Shown piece after piece: positions 46,908 to 56,225 of a stretch of DNA of 64,000 bases. The notes below the pieces were generated by a model. It was not told where the DNA came from. It saw only the letters and a program-made list of their open reading frames with translations, and made no database searches. This DNA comes from Bacteroidota bacterium (lineage in GTDB: Bacteria; Bacteroidota; Bacteroidia; Chitinophagales; Chitinophagaceae). The position numbers and the translations under genes were made by a program. The DNA lies in assembly GCA_018267965.1 (NCBI GenBank), contig JAFDXK010000005.1, forward strand, positions 248,001 through 312,000. Direction: 5' to 3'. Within the stretch, counting starts at the first letter, position 1. Every line of letters starts with the position of its first letter.

Positions 46908-47629
46908 ACAGACATCTTTTTAGGTTGGGTCTGCTGCATTAATGCTGCAACAACCCTGTTTAATTTCAATTCACCCGTAATATCCTGCAACTCTTCTACC
47001 GTTTTATAAAAAGCCAGTTTGCCTTCCTGCAGATATACTAAATGACTGGTAATACCTTCCAAATCGCTCAATACATGCGATGTAATGAGTATCAGTTTAC
47101 CTTTATTACGTTCGGCTGTAATTTTTTCTTTCAGTATCTCGCTTGATACAGGGTCCAGTCCTGCAGTAGGCTCATCCAGTATAAATATGTCGGGTGAGAA
47201 CAGGAAGGCTAAACATGCACTCACTTTTTGTCGGGTGCCGCCAGAAAGGCTCCTCATCGTCTTGTTCTCCAGTTTATCTATACCTAACCCTTTTATCAAA
47301 TCGTCATCATACTTCTTTTCCTCGCTTCGTATCTCTTTTATCATATTAATTACCTGGCCTATTGACATATTATCCGGGTATCTGCCTATCTGTGGCATAT
47401 AACCTATGTGCGAACGGTAGGCCCAGTTATTACTCACCTCTTTGCCATTAATTGTAATAATGCCTTTGTCTGGAATAACCAACCCCAATATAGACTTTAT
47501 AAGAGTGGTCTTACCGGAGCCATTAGGACCTAATAGCGATATCGCCTGCCCTTTCTCCAGTAGCAGGTTGATATTATCAAGCGCCCTGAACTTGCCAAAT
47601 GATTTCGTTAATTCAATTATGTTGATCAT
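46904..47629 (-). CDS. nosF: NosF-type ABC ATPase
   Basis: 241 aa. Walker A GPNGSGKTT (~35-43), signature LSGGTRQKV, Walker B IFILDEPTAGLDP and the switch His in ITSHVLSD are all intact. It energises NosY. It is translationally coupled on both sides (4-bp overlaps with nosD and nosY). Confidence 0.92.
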   Translation of the reverse strand: MINIIELTKSFGKFRALDNINLLLEKGQAISLLGPNGSGKTTLIKSILGLVIPDKGIITINGKEVSNNWAYRSHIGYMPQIGRYPDNMSIGQVINMIKEIRSEEKKYDDDLIKGLGIDKLENKTMRSLSGGTRQKVSACLAFLFSPDIFILDEPTAGLDPVSSEILKEKITAERNKGKLILITSHVLSDLEGITSHLVYLQEGKLAFYKTVEELQDITGELKLNRVVAALMQQTQPKKMSV

Positions 47630-48861
47630 TTTAGTTTCCAGCTTTTCATCATAGGAGAATCATCTTTCAATTGATCAGGCACTACACTCGGCATCACTTT
47701 CTCTACCTGGTTCATTACATCCGTAAGAAAACTCCGGTATAATATCATAGCTGTGGGTATTTTTTCTGTTACCACAGAATACATACTTACCGGGTAATAG
47801 GGCACATCGCCTATCTTGTTTTTGTCCAGGTCGTAGCCATCGTATTTATCCCAATAATTATTTTTAAAAACACTGAGCATCATAGTGCCGTTTGTTGCTA
47901 CATCAAATGAGTTCGACATAAAGTTATTCATCTCGAACGAATTGTTATCGCAACTTGCCTGCACGCGCATTGCCCAGCCGTTTTCTTTAAACTCATTATA
48001 CCTCACATCTATTCTGCTGGTGCCTTCCATGTATATGCCGACCGTGTTTTTTATAAAGAGGTTATGCATGATTTTACTGTCCGATATTTCTTTCAGTAGA
48101 ATTGCATAAGCAGCATCACCCCAGTTGTGCCTGAATGTATTGTTATGCATATCTACGTATTTAGAATACATAACGGCAACACCAGATCCGTTATCTACAA
48201 ACTGGTTATTGATATATGTATCACGGTGAGAAAACATAAAATGCAGTCCGTAACGTACATTTTTTGTCGAAACATTATTTTCTATCCTCGAATCCGTAAC
48301 AAATTCAAAGTAAATACCATCTCTATGACCTGTAATGGTGTTATTGCGTATCAGCAAATGGGTAGACTTCCATGCGTGTATGCCATTACCGCTATTCAAC
48401 TCATCTACGGAGTTGGCAGATACCATATTATCAATTATAGTACAGTAATGACTATTCTGCATATAGATGCCATACGTATTATAGTATAGCTTATTGTTCT
48501 GCACAATGGCATACTGCACATTTTGTAACCTGATGCCTGCCATATCTGTAAGGCTTGACCTGCCTGTTTTTTGAATCTGCAGCCCTGTAATAGTAACCGA
48601 ATCATGTGTTACAACAAATAGCTGGCCTTTACTGCCACCATCAACTATAGGGAACGAGATGCCGGTTATAGTCAGCTTCTTGTTGACGAGTATATCAATC
48701 TCGTTGTAGATGCCTTTTTGTATAAGAATAGTATCGCCGGGGTTTGACCTGTTAATGGCATTTTGGATTTGCCTGCCCTTACCGGGGTATACATGTATTA
48801 CTCCGGCATTGGCCTGCCGGCATACAAACAGTAAGATTAATAGTGCAATAGCTTTGGGCAT
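47626..48861 (-). CDS. nosD: NosD periplasmic copper-site maturation protein
   Basis: 411 aa. Signal peptide (AIALLILLFVCRQANA) then a right-handed beta-helix of CASH type (repeated N-N-x-I/L turns: IVQNNKLYYNTYGIYMQNS, IRNNTITGHRDGIYF, MHNNTFRHNWGDAAYAILLK). NosD works in the periplasm with NosFY to build the active site of NosZ. Order nosL-nosD-nosF-nosY is the usual clade II arrangement. Confidence 0.9.
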   Translation of the reverse strand: MPKAIALLILLFVCRQANAGVIHVYPGKGRQIQNAINRSNPGDTILIQKGIYNEIDILVNKKLTITGISFPIVDGGSKGQLFVVTHDSVTITGLQIQKTGRSSLTDMAGIRLQNVQYAIVQNNKLYYNTYGIYMQNSHYCTIIDNMVSANSVDELNSGNGIHAWKSTHLLIRNNTITGHRDGIYFEFVTDSRIENNVSTKNVRYGLHFMFSHRDTYINNQFVDNGSGVAVMYSKYVDMHNNTFRHNWGDAAYAILLKEISDSKIMHNLFIKNTVGIYMEGTSRIDVRYNEFKENGWAMRVQASCDNNSFEMNNFMSNSFDVATNGTMMLSVFKNNYWDKYDGYDLDKNKIGDVPYYPVSMYSVVTEKIPTAMILYRSFLTDVMNQVEKVMPSVVPDQLKDDSPMMKSWKLK

Positions 48862-48865
48862 GCTA

Positions 48866-49312
48866 TTATAAATTATTCCAGCTAATAGCCTGAATGCTCA
48901 AGCTATCCTGTAAGTGTTTTGCTTCCTGGTTATTAAGAAATGCAGCAGCATTTCCATTCATTGGGCTTGTAAAGAACTCATGTTTCAGGTATATGGCATT
49001 TGCGGCGTCAATCAGGGTACCTTTTTCAGAACCAAAATCACTCACATAATATTTGGCTTCTTTTGTCAAATTGGTATAATCACCTGCAAACTGCCTCATA
49101 CAGTTTACATCATCAAATTTATACACCTTTCCTTTAGATGTAATCATCTCAGCTGCAAAATGATAATCCACAATTGTCATCTTACAATGTGCACACGCTT
49201 CATTACCATAATCTATCGGCTCCACACCAGCTTTGCATGCACTGAATAATATTAATATCCCGTACGATAGGATATTGATGTAAGCCCTTAGGCTGTTTTC
49301 CCTTTTTTCCAT
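48866..49312 (-). CDS. nosL: NosL copper chaperone lipoprotein
   Basis: About 148 aa. A lipoprotein signal ends ILFSAC. The metal-binding core is EACAHCKMTIVDYHFAAEMIT (C-x-x-C-x-M), then KVYKFDDVNCMRQF, as in NosL, which delivers Cu+ to apo-NosZ at the outer membrane or periplasm. The frame extends to 49363, but ATG 49312 begins the signal. This start overlaps the end of the upstream gene by 25 bp. Confidence 0.88.
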   Translation of the reverse strand: MEKRENSLRAYINILSYGILILFSACKAGVEPIDYGNEACAHCKMTIVDYHFAAEMITSKGKVYKFDDVNCMRQFAGDYTNLTKEAKYYVSDFGSEKGTLIDAANAIYLKHEFFTSPMNGNAAAFLNNQEAKHLQDSLSIQAISWNNL

Positions 49313-49866
49313 TCGTAAAAAGTTATAATGACTAATAATGCACCCGCAGCTAGGTAAAACCAACCAGCTACATGCGGTTGTGATAACACCTCAAAATTCA
49401 GCATCTTTTTATATCCTATTAATGGTGGCTGGTAAGCCATCCCCGGCACTTTAATAGGCGCTTCGGGATTGAGGTTATGTCCGTAATCATATTCCCATTT
49501 ATAGAAGTCGTAAAAAGAAAACAACCCTACTACCGTAAATATGCCAGTCCATATATAATATCCTACTTTTCTATTCCACAGAAACACCAACACTCCCAGT
49601 CCCATGAATAGCATCATTGTAATGGGTAGATATACAAACTCTTTAAAATCTTCTTTGTGTATCGTTTTCATACCAATGTAGTGGTTCAATCCATTGATAA
49701 CATCTACATCATCTTTTACATCATTTATCCATATTGTCATTGTTAACCCGCCCGGATATTGTGGTGCTCGCAAATCAATTCTCCACATTGGGAAGAACCA
49801 TAATGTTACCAGAAAACCAATAACTATAAACGTACTAAACCTACCTAATGTTGTTAGCTTTTTCAT
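49288..49866 (-). CDS. nos-cluster membrane protein, unknown function
   Basis: 192 aa with four helices (FIVIGFLVTLWFFPMWRI at 14-31, MMLFMGLGVLVFLW ~84-97, GYYIWTGIFTVVGLFSFY ~102-119, and WFYLAAGALLVIITFYEW near the end). A periplasmic loop after helix 1 contains RAPQYPGGLTMTIW. I recall similar proteins between nosZ and nosL in Bacteroidota nos operons, but the function is not assigned. Cotranscription with nosZ is likely. Confidence 0.65.
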   Translation of the reverse strand: MKKLTTLGRFSTFIVIGFLVTLWFFPMWRIDLRAPQYPGGLTMTIWINDVKDDVDVINGLNHYIGMKTIHKEDFKEFVYLPITMMLFMGLGVLVFLWNRKVGYYIWTGIFTVVGLFSFYDFYKWEYDYGHNLNPEAPIKVPGMAYQPPLIGYKKMLNFEVLSQPHVAGWFYLAAGALLVIITFYEWKKGKTA

Positions 49867-49922
49867 GACTAAAAATAATAATGGCAGTACACTACTTAAA
49901 AAGCAGCGTACTGCCGAGTTAA

Positions 49923-51905
49923 TTATTTACTTGCAGTTGGCGCATCAGCTTTCGGAGCAGCATCACCAGTACCATAACGTAATGGTACGTTACTACCCTT
50001 AGCAGATACACGCAGGTAACCTTGCATTTCCTGGTGCAGTGCAGAACAGAAGTCTGTACAGTAGAATGGATAAATACCTGTCCTATCTGGTACAAACTTC
50101 AATGTTGAAGTTTCGCCCGGCATTATCAGCAATTCAGCGTTATTGCCATATTTCACGGCGAAACCATGAGGCACATCCCAGTCTTGTTCCAGATTTGTTA
50201 CGTGGAAATACACTTCATCGCCAACAAATACGCCTTCTATATTATCAGGGGTCAGGTGAGAACGGATTGCCGTCATGTAAACATCTACCCTGTTGCCATT
50301 GCGTACAACTTTGGTAGCTTTTTCACCCATCGACACATATTGATGGTGATTTTTGTTGATGTCATATATTTTCACACTCCTGTCTTTTATTACTTTAGCA
50401 TCTATTGCCTGAGCATAGTGCGGTTCACCAATAGTTGGGAAGTCCAGTATCAATTGCATTTTGTCGCCACTGATATCGTACAATTGTGCAGATTGTGCCA
50501 GTTCAGGACCCGTAGGTAAATAACGGTCTTTAGTGATTTTGTTATATGCTATCACATATTTGCCCCAAGGTTTTTTAGTATCGCCACCAGGCACACACAA
50601 GTGGCCAACTGAATAGAATGTAGGAACACGATCCAGTACTTTAAGGTCTTTAATATTCCACTTAACCACTTCTGAAGACAGGAAGAATGAAGTATACGCA
50701 TTGCCCTTGCCGTCAAATTCGGTGTGTAATGGGCCTAAGCCTGGTTTCTGAACTTCACCGTGCAATGCAGCTTCGTATTTAACAACAGGTATTCCATAGT
50801 AGTCGCCTTCGAATGTTTTATCGTTAATTGCTTTTTGCAATTTTTCGAAAGAGAATACAGGAATCAAAGCAGCGAGTTTACCACTACCAACAATATATTC
50901 GCCGGTAGGGTCTACATCACAACCGTGTGGAGATTTAGGACATGGTATCATGTATACCATATCTTTCAGCTCTGCAGGGTCTAACACCAACACTTCATTT
51001 TCTTCTTTAGACACCGCAGTTTGTGCATCATCATTCATTGTATTATGCATGTAACGAGCTTTCATTTTAGTGCCTTTACCAGCCTTTACATACTCTTCTG
51101 CTTTTTTCCAGTTTACAGCTACTATGAAGTCTTTATCTTTTTGAGATGCGTTTACTTCTAGTAAAGTATTAGCCTGTTCAGTGTTATAAGATGAGAAGAA
51201 GAACCAACCATGAGATGGCCCTTTACCGGCCCTAGACAGGTCGAGGCTCATACCCGGAAGCGCTATCTGAAAGGCAATATTCATATTGCCGCTGTTAGGG
51301 TCAACCTTAATGAACGAAGCAACACTTTTAAAGTTTTGTTTAAAACTGCTGATAGGTACATCGGCTTCTCCCAGCGGAACACTGAAACGCGTACCCGCTA
51401 CCACGTACTCTGTGTTTTCTGTAATAAACGGAGAAGAGTGGTTACCACCACTATTTGGTATTTCCAGAATTTCCTTTGTTGTAAACGTAGTTAGGTCAAT
51501 ACGAGCAACGCGCGGCGTGTTATTCGCATTTGCAAAAATCCATTTACCGTCTTGTTCACCGTTAGTTTGCGATAATGCAAGGTGATGCTCATCATCCCAC
51601 GGAATGAAACCCGCAGATGTATTAAGCATCGGTTTGGTTTCTTCATTAAATCCATAACCATTTTCAGGATTCACTGAGAATACCGGAATCACTTTAAGCA
51701 AACGTCCTGATGGCAAACCGTAAACAGAGACCTGTCCGTTAAACCCGCCTGATACAAAGTTGTAGAATTCATCGTACTTACCGGGAGCGACATAGGCTTT
51801 AGATGCGGCATCCCCCTGAACTACGGAGCTCGTATCTTTCATTTTACAACTCTGCACGCTAAGCAAGGCGCCTATTGAACAGGTTATTAAGAGCAGCTTT
51901 TTCAT
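49923..51905 (-). CDS. nosZ: nitrous oxide reductase, clade II, lipoprotein
   Basis: 660 aa. The signal is Sec-type with a lipobox (ALLSVQSC), not twin-arginine, which places it in clade II. Residues ~30-500 form the seven-bladed propeller with the CuZ-site histidines, including DDEHHLALSQTNGEQDG, SGGNHSSPF, SPHGCDVDPTGEYIV, GPLHTEFDGKG and GEPHYAQAI. The C-terminal cupredoxin carries the CuA motif FYCTDFCSALHQEMQGYL at ~610-625. It reduces N2O to N2 outside the inner membrane. The cytochrome c encoded just upstream is a likely electron donor. Confidence 0.95.
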   Translation of the reverse strand: MKKLLLITCSIGALLSVQSCKMKDTSSVVQGDAASKAYVAPGKYDEFYNFVSGGFNGQVSVYGLPSGRLLKVIPVFSVNPENGYGFNEETKPMLNTSAGFIPWDDEHHLALSQTNGEQDGKWIFANANNTPRVARIDLTTFTTKEILEIPNSGGNHSSPFITENTEYVVAGTRFSVPLGEADVPISSFKQNFKSVASFIKVDPNSGNMNIAFQIALPGMSLDLSRAGKGPSHGWFFFSSYNTEQANTLLEVNASQKDKDFIVAVNWKKAEEYVKAGKGTKMKARYMHNTMNDDAQTAVSKEENEVLVLDPAELKDMVYMIPCPKSPHGCDVDPTGEYIVGSGKLAALIPVFSFEKLQKAINDKTFEGDYYGIPVVKYEAALHGEVQKPGLGPLHTEFDGKGNAYTSFFLSSEVVKWNIKDLKVLDRVPTFYSVGHLCVPGGDTKKPWGKYVIAYNKITKDRYLPTGPELAQSAQLYDISGDKMQLILDFPTIGEPHYAQAIDAKVIKDRSVKIYDINKNHHQYVSMGEKATKVVRNGNRVDVYMTAIRSHLTPDNIEGVFVGDEVYFHVTNLEQDWDVPHGFAVKYGNNAELLIMPGETSTLKFVPDRTGIYPFYCTDFCSALHQEMQGYLRVSAKGSNVPLRYGTGDAAPKADAPTASK

Positions 51906-51931
51906 ATTATTGTTCTTTTATGTTGAGTTGA

Positions 51932-52423
51932 TTAGTTTTTACCATCATTTTTCCTCATGAACTCTACTATATGCCTTGCTTCATCATCTTTCAGATTTTG
52001 ATTCGGCATACGCACCATACATACCTCCATCATAGCTTTTGCTTCAGCATCTTTATCCAGCATCTCGTCTGTATTGGTTGCAAAATTCATGATCCACTCC
52101 GGTGTACGTCTGTCTGTTACACCTTTCCAGCCAGGACCTACCAATTTTTCATCGGTAAGCTTGTGGCATGAAGAGCATTTAACATCATAAATAGATTTAC
52201 CGGCAGCCACCATTTTTTCATCCAGCGGATGTGTCAATTCTACGTTCGTAAATTTCCCAATGCCTCTTGCTTCTTTCGCATCAGTAGCCGGTGCTTGTGT
52301 TGCAGAAGGCGCTTGTTGACCTGGTGTTTCCTCGGTAACAGTCTTTTCTTGTCCACCGCCGCCACAGCTGTAAACAAAAATGCTGGTAGCCATTACAATC
52401 AGAATTATGCTTTTCTTTTTCAT
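51932..52423 (-). CDS. cytochrome c lipoprotein of the nos operon
   Basis: 163 aa. Lipoprotein signal IFVYSC at Cys20, a Glu/Pro/Ala linker, then one heme c domain with CSSCHK (~83-88) and a Met ligand in VRMPNQNLKDDEA. It is the first gene before nosZ (26-bp gap), so it probably donates electrons to NosZ. Its promoter region carries palindrome site 4. Confidence 0.88.
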   Translation of the reverse strand: MKKKSIILIVMATSIFVYSCGGGGQEKTVTEETPGQQAPSATQAPATDAKEARGIGKFTNVELTHPLDEKMVAAGKSIYDVKCSSCHKLTDEKLVGPGWKGVTDRRTPEWIMNFATNTDEMLDKDAEAKAMMEVCMVRMPNQNLKDDEARHIVEFMRKNDGKN

Positions 52424-52516
52424 TGGTATTATTTTTTTGCAGTTAAGAATGAGTGCTATTAGACAACAAAAATCTCATCGAATGATTAAAAAAAATATGA
52501 CTAAAATCACTAAAAA

Positions 52517-52530
52517 GGACTTTTTTGTCC
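52517..52530 (-). promoter_or_regulatory. NO-cluster palindrome, site 4 (cytochrome c-nosZ operon)
   Basis: GGACTTTTTTGTCC (+ strand) is a perfect GGAC/GTCC palindrome about 94 bp before the cytochrome gene. On the minus strand, GTCATATTTT (52492-52501) begins 29 bp from the palindrome's first G, the same offset as at norC. Confidence 0.6.
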
Positions 52531-52578
52531 TGTTTTAAATCATCATTATATTTTGTTGCCTTGTAGCGCATGATTATT

Positions 52579-52974
52579 TTATAAAGAAATTTTAAAAGTG
52601 CGGGATTGGGTAAGCGTATTGCCATCGTGATCTAATGTTGCAACAATAATGAGTTGTGCATCAGAAATAGCATCAGTTGTGTTTACCCAGGATTTGTTTA
52701 CAACAATATTATCGCCGTGTGTGTGTTCGTCCAAAACCAGCAAAGTATCATTATTAGAACTAACAATAAATAAATCATACCCATGCATTGCAGCCGGAGC
52801 TTTAATAGATGCAGTTATATTTAAGGTATCTCCTTTATTCACTACCTGATTTTCATAAGGAGAGTTTATTGTGATGCTTGTTAATGTAGCCATATTGTTA
52901 TGCTCATCTTTTTTGCAAGCTGAGATTGCCAACATGATAAACATCACGAATTGTATTTTGTATTTGAGTTTCAT
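52579..52974 (-). CDS. small lipoprotein with Ig-like fold
   Basis: 131 aa. Lipoprotein signal (FIMLAISAC, Cys20), then a single beta-rich domain: ITINSPYENQVVNKGDTLNITASIKAP, typical of a bacterial Ig-like module, with H64 and EHTHGD as possible metal-binding residues. It lies 10 bp after the outer-membrane gene and before the cytochrome. Role unknown; EHTHGD might bind copper, an inference. Confidence 0.65.
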   Translation of the reverse strand: MKLKYKIQFVMFIMLAISACKKDEHNNMATLTSITINSPYENQVVNKGDTLNITASIKAPAAMHGYDLFIVSSNNDTLLVLDEHTHGDNIVVNKSWVNTTDAISDAQLIIVATLDHDGNTLTQSRTFKISL

Positions 52975-52984
52975 GTGCTAATAT

Positions 52985-53905
52985 TTAGAATAGCCAATAA
53001 ATACCTGTTTCAATTTTTAGCTTATTATTCACCATACCATTAGCATAATTCTGAACTATAGGCTTGTGAAACGCCACCTGTATACCTATATGGTCATAAA
53101 ACGCCTGGATGCCCGCAGAGCCCGATAACCTACCACCACCGCTCATATCATTTTTGATTCCATAAAAATAATTTTCGTAATCGCGGTACGTATATTCATA
53201 ACGACCACCTATCTGTGGTATTAGTCGTAGTTTTTTAATACCCATGCTATAAAAAATAAGCATACCACCTTGAAAACGGTTACCAAACCTGTATTTATCC
53301 GGATTTGAAGTGGTATAGATATATGACACATCTGTATTAATGCCAGTATGTGTATGCTGAAATGTGTAATTAATATTAGTGATGAAATCTAGTGAAGCGG
53401 TGCCGGGTTGCATATTGGGTAAAGCATCGCTATATTTTATAGCCATTCTGTCGTATTTGCCCGCTGGCAACTTTATTCCGGCACCTGCCTGTAACACATG
53501 CTGCCACTCTTTTCCACTACATACAGCACCAAGAATTTTGTAGTTGGCAAGTATGCTTATATCACCGATACCATTATAGATGGTTTTAGCATTAGTCTCC
53601 TGATGAACATTTGATACATACGGAACAAATGCAAATACCTGTACCCTATTCGATATTTTATAACGCCCCCAAACCTGAGCCATATGGTAATACTCCTTAG
53701 ATATTTCTCCGTTTAACTCTCCGGCTTCAGGCATATGTGTATTGAAAAAAGAACGATATTGATATTGAACACCTATAAAATTGCTCTTTGACTGTGGAAG
53801 TATTCCCAGATACTGATTACTAGCTGAGCATCCGCAAATGTTGCAGGCTTTAACATAATCTATGCTCCCCAACATGACAAATAGGATAAATATCAGCTTC
53901 TTCAT
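52985..53905 (-). CDS. outer-membrane beta-barrel with CNICGC N-terminus
   Basis: 306 aa. After the signal peptide the mature start reads KACNICGCSASNQYLGILPQ, a cysteine cluster that could bind copper. The rest is alternating beta strands with aromatic ends (NFIGVQYQYRSFF, IPQIGGRYEYTYRDY, KLKIETGIYWLF) ending in Phe, as in transporter-like barrels. It starts the leftward nos region and is preceded by palindrome site 5 and a TAnnTTTG element, so a role in copper or N-oxide metabolism is plausible. Confidence 0.7.
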   Translation of the reverse strand: MKKLIFILFVMLGSIDYVKACNICGCSASNQYLGILPQSKSNFIGVQYQYRSFFNTHMPEAGELNGEISKEYYHMAQVWGRYKISNRVQVFAFVPYVSNVHQETNAKTIYNGIGDISILANYKILGAVCSGKEWQHVLQAGAGIKLPAGKYDRMAIKYSDALPNMQPGTASLDFITNINYTFQHTHTGINTDVSYIYTTSNPDKYRFGNRFQGGMLIFYSMGIKKLRLIPQIGGRYEYTYRDYENYFYGIKNDMSGGGRLSGSAGIQAFYDHIGIQVAFHKPIVQNYANGMVNNKLKIETGIYWLF

Positions 53906-53909
53906 AAAA

Positions 53910-53945
53910 CAAAGCTAATACCATGAATAAAAGACAAAGATGTCT
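53910..53945 (-). promoter_or_regulatory. NO-cluster palindrome, site 5, with TAnnTTTG promoter element
   Basis: AGACAAAGATGTCT (53932-53945, + strand) is a palindrome 27 bp before the outer-membrane gene. On the minus strand TAGCTTTG (53917 to 53910), a perfect Bacteroidota -7 element, follows it and lies 4 bp before the ATG, which implies a very short or absent leader. Confidence 0.55.
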
Positions 53946-54127
53946 TTTGTTAGTTAATTAGATGATATTAGTCATGGAAATTGTCATCAGCTGCTTTTAA
54001 CCTGTAAATTCTGCATTAATCGACGCGAAGCCTATATATATCAAAAGCAGCATTTACATATACTATTGTAAATAAGCACCACGTAAGATAATCTATATAA
54101 AGCCTAAGCTTGTTGTATATTTAAGTA

Positions 54128-55396
54128 ATGACACTATTACTAATTGCCATTTTTGCTATCGGTTATTTTGCAATTGCTTTTGAGCACAACATCAAAATAA
54201 CCAAGACAGCTCCTGCTTTAATCACTGGCGTATTGTGTTGGACAGTATATATATTGTATTCTGCCAACAAAGAATTGGTATCTGAACAGTTACTTGAAAA
54301 TTTAGGTGAATTTTCAGGCATTCTTTTTTTCCTAATGGGAGCCATGACAATAGTAGAAATTATTGACTTGCATGACGGCTTTGAAATAATTACAACAAAA
54401 ATTACTCAGACTAACAAACGGAAGTTACTATGGATCATTTCAGCAATAGCTTTTTTTCTTTCGCCCATACTTGATAACCTAACTACAGCAATCGTAGTAG
54501 TATCTTTATTACAGAAAATCATTGAAGACCCTAAGGAAAGATTATATTTCTTGGGCATGATTGTGATAGCTGCAAATGCAGGTGGTGTATGGTCTCCAAT
54601 AGGTGATGTAACTACTACTATGCTATGGCTCGGTGGGCAAATTACGGCAGTGAATATTATCAAAGCAATGTTTATTCCAAGCATTGTAAGTGTAATTGTT
54701 CCACTACTAATAATTAGCCCGAAATTCTCAGGGAATATCCAAAAAAATATCACAGCTACCAATGGATCTTCCCGGTCAAGAAAACAACAGTACGTTATTT
54801 TAATTACCGGCTTTAGCGTATTAATCTTTGTACCAATTTTCAAAGCAGTCACACACTTACCCCCATATATGGGTATCTTGATAGGATTAGCGATAATGTG
54901 GGTGATAGCTGAGAGAATTGGCAATAACAAGGAAGAACAAGACAGGTTTAAATTATCACCTGCATATGCATTGAGGAAAATAGACACTGCCAGTATACTC
55001 TTTTTTCTAGGTATTTTATTAAGTATTGCTGTGCTGGAAAGAACAGGTATACTGAATTCTTTAGCCCAAATAATGGAAGCTAAAATTGCTAATAAGAATG
55101 CAATAGTTTTAATTATGGGCTTGCTGTCATCTATTGTAGATAATGTACCATTAATTGCTGCAGCTCAGGGTATGTATCCTCTTTCTCATTATCCTACAGA
55201 TGATAGCATTTGGAAATTTCTTGCATACTGTACAGGCACGGGGGGTAGTATATTAATAATCGGTTCGGCGGCAGGAGTGGCAGTTATGGGAATGACAAAG
55301 ATTGATTTCATATGGTATCTAAAAAACATCTCATGGATTGCATTAATCGGATACTTATCAGGCGCCATTACATTCATTTTAATTCAGAGCATGTAA
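54128..55396 (+). CDS. nhaD: NhaD-type Na+/H+ antiporter, copy 2
   Basis: 422 aa, the same length as the copy at 24742 and alignable without gaps, roughly 80% identical by eye. All NhaD motifs are kept (IVEIIDLHDGF, SPILDNLTTAIVVVS, SSIVDNVPLIAAAQGMY). Unlike copy 1 it stands alone, without DUF389 and ClC partners. Differences cluster in loops such as residues 45-60 and 205-220. Confidence 0.93.
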   Translation: MTLLLIAIFAIGYFAIAFEHNIKITKTAPALITGVLCWTVYILYSANKELVSEQLLENLGEFSGILFFLMGAMTIVEIIDLHDGFEIITTKITQTNKRKLLWIISAIAFFLSPILDNLTTAIVVVSLLQKIIEDPKERLYFLGMIVIAANAGGVWSPIGDVTTTMLWLGGQITAVNIIKAMFIPSIVSVIVPLLIISPKFSGNIQKNITATNGSSRSRKQQYVILITGFSVLIFVPIFKAVTHLPPYMGILIGLAIMWVIAERIGNNKEEQDRFKLSPAYALRKIDTASILFFLGILLSIAVLERTGILNSLAQIMEAKIANKNAIVLIMGLLSSIVDNVPLIAAAQGMYPLSHYPTDDSIWKFLAYCTGTGGSILIIGSAAGVAVMGMTKIDFIWYLKNISWIALIGYLSGAITFILIQSM

Positions 55397-55466
55397 AAGC
55401 AAACACTACGAAAAGACTAGTATCATTCTGAAAAACCACCGATCCTAGAAACATTCTTGTTCAGCA

Positions 55467-56225
55467 TTACATATCATTGCTTTCAAAAGTAGATTTAGAA
55501 AGTAAATTCAAAAATGTGTCTTTCATATTTTTTGAAACAGGTATAGTATCACCATTCGACATCGTTAGCAAGCCTACAGCATCATACCTGTTGATGTGTC
55601 GAATATTTACAACAAATGACCTATGAACCTGGAGAAATATATCCCCTGGTATTAGTGATGTAAATTTACCAATATTGTAAGAGCTTAAAATGACTCTTTG
55701 CTTTTCAACAACTCTTGTATGACGTTTTAATGCCTCAAAATAAATAACGTCGTCAGCATTAACATAATCGTTTCCTTTAAAATTGGGTATCGCTATTTTA
55801 CTTAACAGATTGCCTTGCTTTAGCTGCCGTGCTTCATTCACAGCCTGCTTTTGAGAAACTCTCTCCAATGCCCTATCAACTGTCTTAATAAACAATTGTT
55901 CATCAATAGGTTTAAGTACATACCCTGCTACGCCACACTTAAAAGCATCAAGAGCATACTCGGCATACGCTGTAACAAGGATAATTTCTGACTTAAGGTC
56001 TGGCACGAGGGTCAGAAGATCAAATCCACTTTTTTGGGGCATTGATATGTCCAGAAAAATAATATCGACAGCATTAGATCTAATAAAGTCCAAAGCTTGC
56101 TTCCAATGTAAAAACGTTCCCAGTATTTCAATATTACTGTAAAGTTCTTTTATGCTATCGGACAAAAGTTCAATTGCATCAGGTTCATCATCAATTATTA
56201 TGCAGTTACATTTTATTGGTGTCAT
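55467..56225 (-). CDS. LytTR-family response regulator
   Basis: 252 aa. The receiver starts CIIIDDEPDAIELL with phospho-acceptor D59 in IIFLDISMPQKSG. The LytTR DNA-binding domain is at ~150-245 (YFEALKRHTRVVEKQ, FLQVHRSFVVNIRHINRY). The start overlaps the end of the kinase gene by 20 bp, so the two are coupled. Targets unknown. Confidence 0.9.
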   Translation of the reverse strand: MTPIKCNCIIIDDEPDAIELLSDSIKELYSNIEILGTFLHWKQALDFIRSNAVDIIFLDISMPQKSGFDLLTLVPDLKSEIILVTAYAEYALDAFKCGVAGYVLKPIDEQLFIKTVDRALERVSQKQAVNEARQLKQGNLLSKIAIPNFKGNDYVNADDVIYFEALKRHTRVVEKQRVILSSYNIGKFTSLIPGDIFLQVHRSFVVNIRHINRYDAVGLLTMSNGDTIPVSKNMKDTFLNLLSKSTFESNDM

